From NCBI GenBank assembly GCA_963931925.1, contig OZ007571.1, positions 58,801,625 through 58,865,624 of the forward strand: 64,000 nucleotides of DNA, in the 5' to 3' direction. Shown piece after piece: positions 19,163 to 32,378 of this stretch; the first letter of the stretch is position 1; each line of letters begins with the position of its first letter. Source of the stretch: Onchidella celtica. Its lineage: Eukaryota; Mollusca; Gastropoda; Systellommatophora; Onchidiidae. The notes below the pieces were generated by a model. That model searched no databases. It worked only from the letters and a program-made list of their open reading frames with translations, and was not told the origin of the DNA. The position numbers were made by a program, and so were the translations under genes.

Positions 19163-22100
19163 TTATTCCCCTTTGAATAATTCAAGTCTATAACTCCTTT
19201 TCCGTTGCCTATCAAAGTTCAAAGTGTTCTCTCCTGGAGTTGTTGAAGAGATATCTGAGGCCCCTTTGATACCGCCAGTCAAGGAAGTGCTGTAATCTGC
19301 TCCCATGGTGGTTGAAGTTGCTTCCGATAACTTTGGGGTTACAGGATACAATTTGTTCCTAATGAATAAAATATGTTACATCACTGCAGCAGTCATGGAT
19401 TTTCTCTGGCCCTTATGGATAAAGATAACATTGCGGTTGGGCACAAGTCTCAGAATACGCTCCACCACAAACAGGTGAAGACTTTATTACATCAGTGATG
19501 TTGACATTCATTTTGTTGTTATTGTTTCAAGAATATGTATCTCAGTTTAATATGATTTCAAGGATATTCATTTCAATTTAATATCACAATTTCAAGAATA
19601 TGTATTTCAGTTTAAATACGATTTCATGGATATGCATTTCAGTTTAATATAATTTAAATATACGTCATACAAATTTGATATAATTTCCGGACTAGACTTT
19701 ACCTGTTTAATATAATTTCAACAATACACATTATACAAATTTAATATAATTTCGGGACCAGACTTTAACTATTTAATATAATTTCAAGACCAGGATTACC
19801 AAGTTAGTGTAACTTCAAGAGCAGGCTTTAATGCAGATCAATATAATGCCAAGAATGTACATACCAGTATTGTTTAGCACACACATAGAAACGAAGTGGC
19901 CGGGGGATGCCGTTGAAGTCACAAGATAAACTGACAGTATAGGCGCCCATGTTGTAGAAATACAGCCACTGACCAATGTCCATTTCGGGCAGTCTGCACT
20001 CCTTCATCACACAATCCAAACCATCACAGGTGGGACCCCAGATCAATGACAGGCGTTCCCGTACAGGCCTGGAGTCTTTTCCCTCAGATTCCGTGTCCTG
20101 TGTGTAGTTAGCATTATCACTATAATATAACATCATCTCACATGTGTCACAGATTGTTTAATGTTATTAGATATTATGGCAATATAGAATAATAGTAACA
20201 ACAACAACAATAATCGGTAGGAAGGGATGGTCACACGATTCAGAAGAATTTTTAAAAGCTAAAAGGGACAGAGAATGCATGTCATTTGTTTAATTCGGTA
20301 TAAACTCTCACCGTTAGAAGAATGGGCCAGATGACGGCATGGTCTGTGAAGACATTGTTGAAAGCCCCATAAATTCCATCGTTGACATAGTACATAAACA
20401 CAGCAGATTCCTCCTCTAGACCATCGTCACTGAAGAACGAGTTGTCGCCTGTTACATCAACGCCACTGTCATCGTTGGTGAGATCGTCGTTAACATTGTA
20501 CGCTGGTGACGACAGGGATGGCAGATTCTTGGTGTCTAAAAATAAGTGTAGACCAAAGCCAGATAATTATTCAGTTGTATGTTTATTTTTCATGAAGCCT
20601 GCTGGTGCACGAACTTATAGAACATTTCTGGCTGGAACCCGCCCAGAAAGGCTTTCGAATCTAATACCTCTCGTGCTCAAAGCAACAGCTAAGCAACTGC
20701 ACCAGCAGGCAGGGAACATTTCTGAAGTGTAATTACAGTGGGATGTCAGACACAACATCTCAAATTATCTCTTCAAGTTAACTTTGCCTTGAAATAAGGA
20801 TGTAAAAGTCTGATAAACATGACACCATTTTTTCTGATGAACTTAATTAAAGAACAGTTGTTTTCCTCACAGCACATGGAACTGTTTTTGAAAACCGATC
20901 TGAAATACTCGAAAAATCACACATGTTTTAAGTAATGTATTGTGTTTTTATTGTATAATAATTATTAAGCACAGTTTTAGGGCAGGAACGGGAAAGTTAA
21001 GACCGTGCACAGTCAATGGATATGAAAAGCGGCCGTATCATGATAATTTTATCATCTTAGATTTGTATTTTCAGGTCAGAGTTAACGACAAAGATAAGGC
21101 CTCGCCCACATCCAGCATGATCATTTTATACTTCAGTGTAGAAGAGATGAACGGATTCAATTTCAATTCAAAGTGAGAACACTAACTTGATACAGATATC
21201 CAGGGAACCGAACGTGGTGATATTGTGGTTAAATGAATTGCATTTCACTCACCAAATTTGATAACTTAGAATACATCATGATAACGCTGAATTCAGTGAG
21301 ATGGATTTTTCTCTTTGAATTGGAAAAACTGGATAAGATTATCAACTAAAGAAAAATTCATAAAATCAAAGTTATTAAATACCGGTACCAGATCATTAAA
21401 TAATCGGCAAACTGACTCGTGAATCTGCAATCAATCAAATGATCAATCACATAACAATGAAACAAATATTCTGTTTAACATTTCACACAGTCGCCTACTC
21501 ACCCTCATCTGTACTTTCTTTTTTCACAACTCGCTTGGCAATCACATTGACGGCCAAGGTGAAAGCCGAAGAGACGAGATAACGACCAGGCTCAGCCATG
21601 ATGCGCACGCCACTTGACATGGGGAAGTATTTCTCTAATGCCGCGTTCACAACCTCGGCTACCTGTTACAATGATGAAAGAAAAACATTTTTACAATTAT
21701 GATTCGTTCTTCTCGTAAATTATTGGTTTGTTTTTGATTATTATCATTGGTTTTACATCACTAAAACTGAGATGTACACATGATAGAAATTCATTATTTT
21801 GAGTACGAGTAGACGAGCGAGTTCTAAGCAAAGCCAACCCATTGTCTAAATTTTTATTTTCGTTTCCATAATAATCTTAGTTAGTAATATTAGGCCCCTA
21901 CATTAAAGTTGCATGCCTTTGGAACTAATACACACGCGGCGGGCGAGAGAGTTACTGTGAAATATCTTAAATATGGTTTGGTTTGACTTGGAGTCAGAGA
22001 ACTTGTACTTCTCCAGTTTTTTAAAGTTACCGGTATTTCTGCTCACAATGGCGGCGAAGCAGTGGATGACTGTCTATATTTAAATTTTTATGGAACATGT

Positions 22101-25100
22101 CAATAGATGTACCGTATACGTACAGACTTTGTCACAATCTCGGTTTTTTAATTTGCCATCGTGACCCCATGTTGAATTCGCCTCTTCTCCATATTCATCA
22201 AATTTTAACTTCAAACGCCATCTGAAGACCCATTTCTTTCAGACAAACTAGGCTAGGTGTTTTTCAGCAGCAACAATAGTAAATATTTTTGAATTTCTTT
22301 TGTGTATGCGTGTGTGTGTGTGTGTGTAAGAGTTTGTTAAAGCGCCCAGAGCTTGTCATCGACGGGGTTGGGCGCTATATAAATGCAATATATTATTATT
22401 ATTATTATTAGATACAATTCTTCGGATAAGTTATAGTGGCCCCCTTTTCTGGGAAAATCCTCACAAGATACGTGCTTATACCTGTATGTTGCACTCACTT
22501 TTTCAAAGTTCATATCGTGGTCGTCTACTCCGGGGAATCCCCCACCAATGTCTAGAATTCTCATGTCAAAACCTAACTCTTCACCAATCTGGAAAACATC
22601 ATGAGCCTCTGAGATGGAAGACGCGAAGCAAGCCACTTCTTCTGGCAGACTTCCTACATGGAAGCTGTGGGACGTTACAAAACCACACCACACCATTAGA
22701 TTAAAATGGCTATCTTCCATAGTGTTAACAATTCACTCCCCGATTACAATGGTAATTCTTACCTACAAAATGCAACAATAGTTTATTCTCTTGCGCTTCA
22801 ACAAGAAAATCTCTTTTAAAAATGGGAGTTAAAAAATAAAATAAAATGGTAAAACAAATGAAATGAAATAAAATAAAAAATTAAATTAGAAAATAAATTA
22901 AAAGGCTATTTCGTGCAATGTCAACTAAAGTAACCAATCGGAGAAGTGATGTGAAATTTTAAAACATCATGTATGTACAAATATCTTTCAATACCTTGGG
23001 AGTGAAAGTAAATTATAACACATGTTAATTTCTTTTAAATCCCTTGACGATTTTGAGCAACTTCTACTAAAGGAACTCGTATGTGGCAGCGAAGTTAAAT
23101 TTCACAGATGATGTAAATAAGATGTAAATGAGCAGTTTGATACTTTAGCAGTCAAGAAAACATTTTAATTTTGTTGAATTTCGAACAAGTGATACCGCAG
23201 CCACCAAAAAATCACTATTTCTATAGAAACACACTGTAAGAAAACTAGAGACACTCCTTCTACATGCCAGTGGCGCATGGTCGCTGTATGAGGGCCCGCG
23301 ACGCAATTTTTCTTCGGCAAAAAGTGTGAGAGATATTTCTTCACGAAATCAAACCCTCTTAGAACTTGCAGCAGTGCACCTGTTCAGCAATTTCTTTAGT
23401 GAATGCGACCCTGGAATAAGAAATGTTTTACTTTTGCCAAAAACAAAATGGTCGCCTGTGCATTCATTTGTGAATTGTGTGGGATAGCACTGATCATTCC
23501 ATCAGTAAAAATTATTATGAAATTCAACTCAAGAAATGTCAAACGAGTTTTGATTTGGGCAAGGAAGACACAGAGCAACAAGTAAACCTTTTACTGGCGG
23601 TCTCAACAATAATATTTATGCATCTCAAGAGATTTACGGTATCAAAAGAAGTAGTCTTACACAAGTAGTTCTGATGAAAACATTTACTTCTAGAAGGGTC
23701 TTGCGCCAGTAACACCAATTATCTTTCTCGAAATACGAATGTGAAAAGACAACCAGAAAAAAAAAAAAGTCGTACCTAACTCCAACGATCTGGAGTCCCA
23801 TCTTCTTGGCTTGAAAAAGTAAATCCCGTGCATGTTCTGGGTTACAGCCAAACTTCTTGTTAAAATCATGCTTAGCGCTGTGTTCTCTACTGGACTGAAT
23901 CCGCAACAGAAGTCTGGCGGGAACAAAAGACAACCATTTGTGTAAGAATATAGGTGCAAGAGGTCTTGGTATTTTCATCTATGTAGATCACTACAATTTA
24001 CTGCTTTTGATACTCCCTAAAAGTGATGCAGTGATAGTAATAGTAATAGTATTGTTGATAAGGAGATGCAGTTGTTTTTGTTAAAGTTTTACGCCTTTCT
24101 TGAGTTTAAATAGGCCATAGGCTATCAGTGAAGGAACTTCCTCCCCACCCCCTGCCGACAACCCACTCCATATACACACCACCACCGACGAATGACTAAC
24201 TTCAAAAGTTGAAGTAATCCCGACATAAAAGGTATTTGAACTTGGGATCTCTTACATCAGGGTTGAACATTTTACCACTGGGCCACTATATCGGAAAAAA
24301 ATGTTAGTTATGTTTTCGGCCGATGGGCAAATTAATAATCTTTTACGTTTTATTTTTCCAAGTAATCTGACCTCTGACCATTTTCACTCTAATGTAAGTA
24401 GATGACATACTTGAGTGAGACATAAACAATAAACAACAGCAAAAAATATTAAACATAATGAATAAAATCTGTACAACCTTGCCACTGGGAAATGCTTTTT
24501 GATTTTGATCAGTTCGTGCACACCATCAAAGGTCATAAGGTCAACTTTCTTTTGAGCTGCAAACTTGATGTGAGTATTCTGCTTACATGGGTTAGCGTAA
24601 ACAATGCGGGATGGGTGGACACCGAGCTCGAGAATCTGTTCAAGCTCTTTCTGTGGAGTTCAAAATACAAGGTTACAGTGTCACATGAGGGATTAATCGA
24701 AGGTAATAGTATAGCAGAATCGATATCGATTATCTCGAAAACTGTGTTTGGATTTAGTTGAAATTTTGCAGGCGCTCCTATTTCACATTACACCCAATGG
24801 AACTGAGGCAACGGCGCATCAATAGAATGCACGAAATCTACAGCACGCGGGCAATTAACACATTTTCGATTGGTAGAATTTAGATTTGGTGCAGTTTCTC
24901 TAAAACTGGTCTCTTTATTTTCAGTCAGATCTAGCGTATGGTCAACATATCGAGGAGTTAAAACAAAATATATGATGAACAGTTAAAAGAAAACTAAATC
25001 AAAATACATGATGAATCTATACCACGCAAAACGGGCCAATCTGGGAAGCTCTGAAGTAAATAAATAATTCAATAAAGTAGCCTGATAACAAGCTTGTCTA

Positions 25101-28100
25101 GAGCGTCGCCAGGTATCTCATCTCAGTATTGTTATAAAGCTAAGATGCCAAATAATACATGATTTTCTGTGAAATATCAAAGGCGAACGGCAGCATGAAA
25201 AAAATGCCTCTGCCAATAATTTCTAACAACTTTCTTTCCAATGCAAGAGAGGAAATTGGAAAGGGGTGGGGGTGGAGGGGAGGGTGTCTTCTTTACAAGT
25301 TCATGAACCCTTCACATGTTTTTCACCCAATGAATGAAAACCACCAGATTTGTTGGGAATGACGAGCGATACTATGTGTTCACTAGAGAAACTGGCATGT
25401 GCGCACACCGCTGCACTGCAACAATACTTCCACCAATTAAGCATTGCCCCAGCCCACTTCCCTTTTTCTATGGATGAGCGAAGGCAGGACGAAATGGGGT
25501 GAGAGTGGTAGACAGACCGGTCAGCTGGCCCAAAGACTGCAAGATACTTTCATGGGTATTGGCTAATTATACCTCCCCACCCCCACCCCCCCCCCCAAAA
25601 AAAAAACCAACAAAAACGTGAACAATTGTCAGACACTTGAAACTTACAACAACAACAACAACAACAACAAAAAACAACTTTTGAGGCCCAGTGTGACCCT
25701 ACATGTTTACAGACTTTACAGTTGCCGTATTTTTTTTTTTTTTTAACTTTGTTCTGAAACACAAGGTTCGATTCTTTCACAGCGTTTTTGGCCCACCCAC
25801 GTTTTCAGCCTTGCCATTTACTAAAGTGCAAACTATTCAATTAGAATGAACTTGACCTGGGGACCTCTTATTTAGACTTAAGGGATAAAGAAGAAAACTG
25901 ATTCGATTTACTGTCTATTTATTAATATTTTCCTTACTGTTCTTTCAGGACCAAGCCTTTTGACTTACTGTCATTAAAAGAAGAAGCTTCTAAACATGTA
26001 TCTCAGTTATCAGGTAAGAAAACTCACTGTTTCGCGCCCAATCCATTATAATAATACAAATCTTTGTATTGAAAATTAATCCATTATTCGTTTACTACAT
26101 AATAACGTCTCGCGCATCCAAGCCAAAAAGGTCTGGGAAATGGTTTGTTTGTTCATTTTTTGTTCAGAAATAGAAGATTGGAATTTAAAAAAAAATAAAA
26201 CAGCGTCACAAGAACATTCTATCTAATATCGCGATCCTATTGGAGTTTTTTTCCCTTGTGTATTTTTGGTGAAAATAAATAATAATTTTAAAAAAATCAT
26301 TTGTATTGAGCACCGTCTGAGAAAGTTCATTTTTGACATCTATTATGAGTAAACTGAGTCAGGGCGGAAATAACGCCATTTTGTTTAGGCATTCAGCAAA
26401 ATTAGCTCGTAATCCCTAGGCCAAACAATGTAATTACGAATCAGTATGATCATCCGTTAATTTCATTGAGTAGAGTGAACCAGTAACTGGAAATATTCTC
26501 TACATGTCCACTGAGGGATCACACTGTCACATTGCGAGCTTTGTACCGGTATTATGGTGGCGCTCATAGTGAACACCGTGTGTTCTCCAGTTACAAAACT
26601 CTCTCAGTGTTGAGCACAGAGCTCTACAGATATCTATAGAACTCTATGGTGGTGATCCACAGGTAGGGCTAGGTATAGATTTGAAGTTACCAGTCGGCGC
26701 GTACTGCAGAAGTCAAAATGTTTGTGGTTTTTGACATTGCTTCCCAGCCAATCGCCATGGTTGCGTTGTCGTCTCCGTCTGATTATGAAACAGCATACCT
26801 AGAAAACGCCCGAAGTTGGGTATATTTTGATCTATATCTCCCACTCAACACCTAGAGTACGGACAATCCTCTACTGATCGTAATCATCTCACCTTACTGG
26901 CACAGTCAAACCCAACACCAGCGTTGGCAAGAAATCGAGCAGTTTCTGGATCATGGTTGCACTTCAGAGCTGAAATAAAGATCAGTTTTTCTATGTCAAT
27001 ACGATAGGCATGTATAGATCACTATTCTTTGGAAAGAAACATTTTCATACCTATTTTATTTTTGATTAATTTTTGATATTGTGTTCACAACCGAAAGCTT
27101 GTTTGTTTTCTTTTCTTATTCATATTTTTAAAATACAAAACACCGCATTTTTGCCCGCTCTGGTGATCTTATGTGTTTGGCCTTAACCGTTACAAATATT
27201 TTGTATATTCGAGAATAATATAAGAGTAATAAATGAGCCATAACACACGGCGATAAGTCAAAGGTTGAGCTTTATCTTAACTGGCATCCACAGTTTAGCG
27301 GGAGCTTCTACCACAACAAAGATCAAATCAGGCAATACATGTGCATCTCACCATAAAAAGGTTGAACTCGAGGTAACAAAAGTCTCCAGGCCTCCAATTT
27401 TCTGTAAATTTCCCCTAGATCCACGAGGAAAAAAGCGTCATCTCTTTCCTACACAAGATTGAAGAGTCAAATGCATTAAGTAGCGTTCAGATATTGTTTT
27501 TTCTGCAGATTTAATGCCAGTATGGGAGATTGCTGCCGTAGAAGTTTCTCTGCAAGATACTGCCACCAGGACTAAATCATAAAAAAAAATATCTAATAGT
27601 CCCTTTTCAAGGCGATACAGCTGCATCAAAGACAAGGGGTGAACCCCTTTTTTAAAGGCCGCTGAAGAGGAAGTGTCCTGAAGACACACAGAGAAACTTG
27701 ATTAGGACTATTTAACCGAGCCCTTAGCGTCGATCTGGGACTTCATTGTATCTGTCTCAAATCACCTGTTGTGCCAATTAAGCGCAAGAAATTATCAAAG
27801 ATTTAATGCCAGAACCCTAAAGGTTAAAGCCCAAAGCTCAGTCCATCGACGTCTACCAGTCACCGAAATAGCTAACTACACAACTCGGGGGAAAGAAATT
27901 GACAAGTGACAAACATAGCAGGAGTCAGCCCCTCAGTCAAGCAACTGTTTCACCGACTCATCAAGCACACGACGATTGGTGTAAAAAGATATTCACTAAT
28001 AAGCAAACTGGACAATTAAACCAGACCGGCAGAACAGCTATAATAACAACAAAAACAACAGTAATAATTAACTACAGAACTAAAAAAAATAAAAAACAAA

Positions 28101-28263
28101 AAAAAAACTTCCAATAGACTTGTAGATGGACGGTACAGGTAGTATTACTTACTGCCTCCTCAGGTAATGAAACTTTCTCCCTGATAATCTCGTCCATTTT
28201 TGGAACTTTGTCGTGCAATTCGATGACGTCATCGTTTCCATTTCTTGAATACAGGACTTTCAT
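19163..28263 (-). CDS. ODC1: Ornithine decarboxylase homologue, 10 coding exons, 524 aa
   Basis: Exons, all bounded by GT-AG with matching phases: 28153-28263, 27352-27448, 26893-26969, 24478-24650, 23776-23913, 22499-22664, 21503-21662, 20312-20535, 19865-20097, 19163-19358. ODC decarboxylates ornithine to putrescine, the first step of polyamine synthesis, as a cytosolic PLP-dependent dimer. Visible landmarks: PLP lysine at 72 (PFYALKCN), His201/Ser204 (FHVGS), GGGFPG at 239-244, Glu278/Arg281 (AEPGRY), Asp360 (YYVNDG), catalytic Cys406 and Asp407 (WGPTCDG), and NMGAYT. The usual GSGC is GSLP here. Residues ~303-350 are an acidic, Ser-rich expansion just before YYVNDG. The C-terminus lacks the vertebrate CASASINV-type end. 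An antizyme inhibitor is possible, but the retained catalytic residues favour an enzyme. Start: TATA-box context and the only frame joining exon 2. Confidence 0.92.
19520..19856. repeat. Degenerate ~35-bp AT-rich minisatellite in ODC intron 9
   Basis: Repeating TTTAATATAATTTCAAG with variable spacers (GATATGCATTTCAG, GACCAGACTTTAAC). It runs right up to the donor site of exon 9. Confidence 0.65.
22150..22412 (+). mobile_element. 5'-truncated LINE 3' end (CR1/L2-like)
   Basis: The plus strand encodes [13 protein letters not shown] followed by a stop, a typical last segment of CR1/L2-type ORF2. A GT microsatellite follows, then AGCGCCCAGAGC..., GCGCTATATAAATGCAA and an ATT repeat tail ending at 22412, the usual 3' end of such elements. 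It lies in ODC intron 6 (between exons 6 and 7), antisense to the gene. Confidence 0.6.
24228..24292 (-). repeat. tRNA-derived SINE head in ODC intron 4
   Basis: Minus strand A box TGGCCCAGTGGTAAAA (24285-24270) and B box-like AAGTTCAAAT (about 24243-24234), spaced as in a tRNA. It lies between exons 4 and 5. Too degenerate to be a functional tRNA. Confidence 0.5.
25565..25750. repeat. Low-complexity run: poly-C/A, CAA repeats, poly-T
   Basis: C and A homopolymers, ten ACA/ACAACA units and a T run inside ODC intron 3. No coding content. Confidence 0.8.
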
Positions 28264-28410
28264 CTTTTTTTTCTAGGCCGCGGAGGTAGCTAAACTGTGG
28301 ATAAATTGAAGAGGAAGAAAATAGGCAACAGACGCAGGCAGTACAGAAGTTCCTGAATAGAATCTGATTTGAGATGTCCAACACTGCTTGTCTCTGAACT
28401 AGAAAACAGT

Positions 28411-28419
28411 TCACGTCAT
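28411..28419 (-). promoter_or_regulatory. Minimal upstream ORF 2 (ATG ACG TGA)
   Basis: A two-codon upstream ORF about 150 nt before the ODC start codon. If a 5' UTR intron with acceptor near 28297 (pyrimidine tract then TTATCCACAG) removes this stretch, it would be absent from the mature mRNA. Confidence 0.4.
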
Positions 28420-28448
28420 AAAGTCTGGTCTTTGCAATATTACGGAGC

Positions 28449-28460
28449 CTATAGCAACAT
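28449..28460 (-). promoter_or_regulatory. Minimal upstream ORF 1 (ATG TTG CTA TAG)
   Basis: A three-codon upstream ORF in the predicted 5' leader. Short upstream ORFs regulate translation of polyamine-pathway mRNAs in other animals; the role here is inference. Confidence 0.4.
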
Positions 28461-28497
28461 CCAGTATCAGAGTGAAGCATTTTCTCTGTCTTTTGTG

Positions 28498-28506
28498 CTT
28501 TATATA
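28498..28506 (-). promoter_or_regulatory. TATA box of the ODC gene
   Basis: Minus strand TATATAAAG. An initiator-like TTCACTC follows with its A at about 28473, 33 bases downstream, giving a predicted leader of about 210 nt. ODC promoters in other animals are commonly TATA-containing. Confidence 0.6.
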
Positions 28507-28509
28507 CAC

Positions 28510-31069
28510 TGCCAACTCCACGGAAAGTTACATTAGAGTTTTCACTGTCCTTGATGAATATTACTAGAGCAATGTGTGTGGTATTGTGAAGGACTATGAT
28601 GACGTTTTTCGCTAAATTCGTGATCTGGTCATCGCACCCCCTTAAAACAATGTGGCCGTGGTTCGGATACCAAACCAGGTTCCCCGCTCCTGAAAAAAGG
28701 AGGGAGGAGGAAAAGGACGGGGAAGGACCTATTGACAGCTCAGACTATTGTAAAAGTACAGCGTGCTTAAAAATGTATAATGTCAGTTTTAAAAATAGAA
28801 ACGCTGGATTTCCGAAAATACAGCCAATGAGAGCCAGCGCTGACGACTGAAGCCCCCCAAAAAGGGTGAACTGAAAGAAAGAAAGATGTGAAGAGACTGT
28901 ATAGCCATTGGCAGCCAAGGAGTTTGAGAGTTAGACGGTGGAGGCGCACACAGTGTCTCAAATGATTTTAAAACTCGTTTATTCACTCTTTTCATTATTA
29001 ACATGGCTACGTGGCAAAAAAATAGAAAAAATAAAACAAACTACTCGGGGTTTTCCAACATGTGATCGGCAAGTCGTATAGAAAATAAAATGCTAATGGG
29101 TGTAATTTACTCATTTCTCCAAATACATCACTGGAAAAAAGAGGGGTCAGATCTCCTATGAGTGAAAATGGATGTCATTTCAAAGTGATTGAAATTATTG
29201 TGAACATATTATTAGTATGCTCACATGACAGCGTCTTATGTTGTACTTCAGATGGTTGATAAATAATTTTATGGAATCACTGACCCACATCTGATATATT
29301 ATACAGTTGCAAATTAATTTTCAAGTTTTCCCTCTGATCCCCAAGCACTAGATGCTGTTTCATAACAGTCATTGTCAAGGATAATTCATCCAAATATCGA
29401 TTACTAAAGACTAAACAGAAAGGGGAGAGGGGAGGTTAGTAGTGGTGGGCTCCTACATTTACCGCTGACCTTTCACAGTTACATTTCATGCTGTCTCTCT
29501 GATTTTAGCCAACCTGTGCTGTTTTTTTTCCCCCGTCGTATAATTGTAACTTTATCATTTGCGACTAATTTTCTTTGCCTTTTTCCATTTCGCCCTTAAA
29601 ATAGGTCTTTTAAATTTCGATCCTTTTTTATTTAATGTTTGTGCACTCTGTTCTGCATTCCCACCAATTTACAATAATACATCTATGTGCTGATTTAGAA
29701 ACAGTCAAGCTGGAACTAATGAGGATATAGGGGAGTGGGGAATGTTAACAATTATTATTTTGTATACTGCACGGAGCATGGAAGGAAAATGTGAAGGGTA
29801 ATCTATACGCATCTACTTTGCTTCTTTCTGCATATTAGCGAACACGAACATCTTTCAGACTTTTGGGGGAATCAACCTACCGGCCAGCCTGCTATCCTCC
29901 TCTCATCCCCCACTATAACCACCCCACCTTAATGCACCCATACTACCTCTAGTAATTTGCCAAAAAACGGTCTGGGGAGGCGCTGAGCATTCTGGGTGAA
30001 ATTGTAAGCTCTTGGCATTCATTTTTGAATGGTTGAAAACTGTTGTTTACGCAGTCTGTGTCAGACGCAAATGGAAGACAACATTCAGTAACATTAAAAC
30101 GAAGCTTTCGAATCCCGCGAAACAGTAGCCATTAAAAGAAAAAAAAAAACTCGACGGGAAGTAGCCCATTTGCATCGGATGTACGTTGCAGCACTGTGCG
30201 CACAGGGCAATTTGTTTATTGAACACAGGCAGATTCTTTGAATAATGGACTATTAAGGGAGGTATCATACCAAGCCTCTAACTGTACAGTTAGCTGCTGG
30301 CTGACAAGAAATGCACACCATAATTTTCTATATCTTCTTAGTAAATCGGGGAAGACCCGATCATACTAAACCTGATCAGACACAGTCAGCTTCCCCTATT
30401 ATTTTTTAGGTGTAACACTTTGCTTGCAGCAACTAGCTGTGACTTTCCGGGCTTGGTACGATACACACGTAATGCTGTCTGTGCCCGTCATAGATGAGAG
30501 GTGATAATATTTAAATGAAGTCTTCAGGATTTCTAATACTTGGGTGTGTTTTATGCAAACGGATCCTTAAGCCATTTCAGTTACTGTTATTTTTATTTAT
30601 GTTTGAAGGTTATACGCTTTAGATTGTAGAATGGGTCAGGTGTCTCTCGCTGTATTGTACGGCTGTTTTTGTGTGTGTGTGTGCTTTTTTTTTTTTATTG
30701 ATATAGATTTGCACTGCATTACTAACCCTTTCATTTCCTGCGTTTTATAATTCTCTCATTATCCTGAAAATTATTCTTTCCTAAATATATTCTATTCACC
30801 CTTATCCTAAATTTCCCTGTGTATTGTTTTACCCAGATTTCAGTACTGTATCAGAGGTTATATCAGAGACCAGGTTTGGGTGCCCGTCAGGTCGTTGAGG
30901 AATGAGTACACAGAATTTCATGTGCCCATCTCTAACTACAAATTATTTTAAAAAAATAATTTGGGTGAAACCCGCAAATTTCTATGTGCTATGACTATTT
31001 CGGAGTACTTAGAATAAGTTTTGCATTCGCTCATATTTCCATAGATTCAAAGACATGATCATATAATAG
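28510..31069. other. Intergenic: upstream of ODC; no gene recognised
   Basis: Mostly AT-rich unique-looking DNA with short homopolymers and a GT run near 30670. I find no domain-bearing frame and no exon chain on either strand. Confidence 0.5.
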
Positions 31070-31313
31070 AAAGGCTTGCGGGGACTTCCGGTGACGGCTT
31101 TGAAGTCAAAGCCGGCAGATACACTGGCTCTGCACATTTGGAAGTATATCTAGGTGCAGAGGGATTTTGTGTTATCGTTTCCATAGGAGGATTCCGGTAA
31201 GTGGATCTTAGTTATATGTGGAATTTTCTCTAAAGCGCTCGACTGCTCTTTTTGCCTATTCTGCGCTTCTGTTTGTCGTGCTCAGCTCACTTATCAAATT
31301 TTAGCTGTGCAAG

Positions 31314-32303
31314 ATGGCGGATTCTAACACGGCGAGCGGGGCTAGTGCGGATATAACTGGGCGCGGGGTGTGCTTTATCTTGCACTCAACTATTGCCCCT
31401 CCAGATGGTAGTTTAATTAAGGGACTAGACTTGTGTAGAGCCTGTGAGGCTACGACAGGTCCTCAAGGTATTGAGGGAGCTCAGAAGATTGGGGGTTTAT
31501 GGAGGATTTATGTAAAAGGGGCGGGGGCTAGACAAAAATTGCTTACTCAAGGGATTATCTTCATGGGCCAATCGGTGTCACTATTGGCAAGAAATCCCTT
31601 TGCTTTCTCGGATACAGGACGAAGCACTACGAAGATTATTAACGGAGGTACACCTCTGTCAGTAAGTAACGAGGAGATAGAGAAGGCGTTAACTGTCAAA
31701 GGGGTAGTGCTAAGGTCAGCAATAAAAGAGGAACACTATAGAGACGAGAACGGAGGGTGGACTGGGTATAAAACAGGCAGGCGCTTTATGTACACAGACA
31801 TCCCTGCAATCAATTTAGAAGTTTCCATCCCTATAGGTATATGGAGAGGGACGGTTTATTACAGGGAACAGATCCGACCATTACGACACCCAAAGAACAG
31901 TGACACTAACAGGACAGCAGTTGACGATGACAACGACAAAGGGGAAAACATATCAGTGACACACAATGACATTCCAAACACAGAGCACGACTCAGACAAG
32001 CACACAACAAACACAAGTATTCGCTCACCTACTTATGCAGATACAACTAGCCAGGGAACACACAACAGTAGACCAAAAACAAAAGACAGAACAGGTGAAC
32101 GAGGAACAGGTAAACAAACAAACATAAAACAAATGATGTTAAACCGCTCACGGAGTATGTCGTGTCGAGGACAACAACGCTCACACAGCCTACAGAACAA
32201 AAGAGCCGGCGACACAATTGATTCACCAAATGAAAAAGTGAGGAGACAGGAGGAGGAGGAAACAGAAGGCTGCGAGCACAGCCAGCAGGGAAAGGAAACC
32301 TAA
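31314..32303 (+). CDS. LINE ORF1 protein (RNA-binding type), 329 aa
   Basis: Starts at an ATG in a CAAGATGGCGG context. The central part (about residues 20-200) has the alternating hydrophobic pattern seen in ORF1 proteins of Tx1-type L1 elements (GLWRIYVKG...KLLTQG; YREQIRPLRHP). The C-terminal 120 residues are hydrophilic and basic with RSRSMSCRGQQRSHS. No CCHC knuckle is visible. The expected role is binding element RNA in the transposition particle. It ends at TAA, which is in the same frame as ORF2. Assignment rests mainly on position before an L1-type ORF2. Confidence 0.7.
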   Translation: MADSNTASGASADITGRGVCFILHSTIAPPDGSLIKGLDLCRACEATTGPQGIEGAQKIGGLWRIYVKGAGARQKLLTQGIIFMGQSVSLLARNPFAFSDTGRSTTKIINGGTPLSVSNEEIEKALTVKGVVLRSAIKEEHYRDENGGWTGYKTGRRFMYTDIPAINLEVSIPIGIWRGTVYYREQIRPLRHPKNSDTNRTAVDDDNDKGENISVTHNDIPNTEHDSDKHTTNTSIRSPTYADTTSQGTHNSRPKTKDRTGERGTGKQTNIKQMMLNRSRSMSCRGQQRSHSLQNKRAGDTIDSPNEKVRRQEEEETEGCEHSQQGKET

Positions 32304-32378
32304 TTTGAACCCCCGTCGTGTGTGACAACCGGGAAACGACAAGGACCGATAAAGGACTACGCTTTCAGAAAAAACCCC

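Noticed and set aside
24228-24292. Functional tRNA gene
   Set aside because: A and B boxes are present, but the acceptor and anticodon stems do not pair; it fits a SINE head.
28229-28480. 83-codon upstream frame overlapping the ODC start codon
   Set aside because: Its ATG at 28480 lies upstream of the start site predicted from the TATA box and initiator (about 28473), so it is probably not transcribed.
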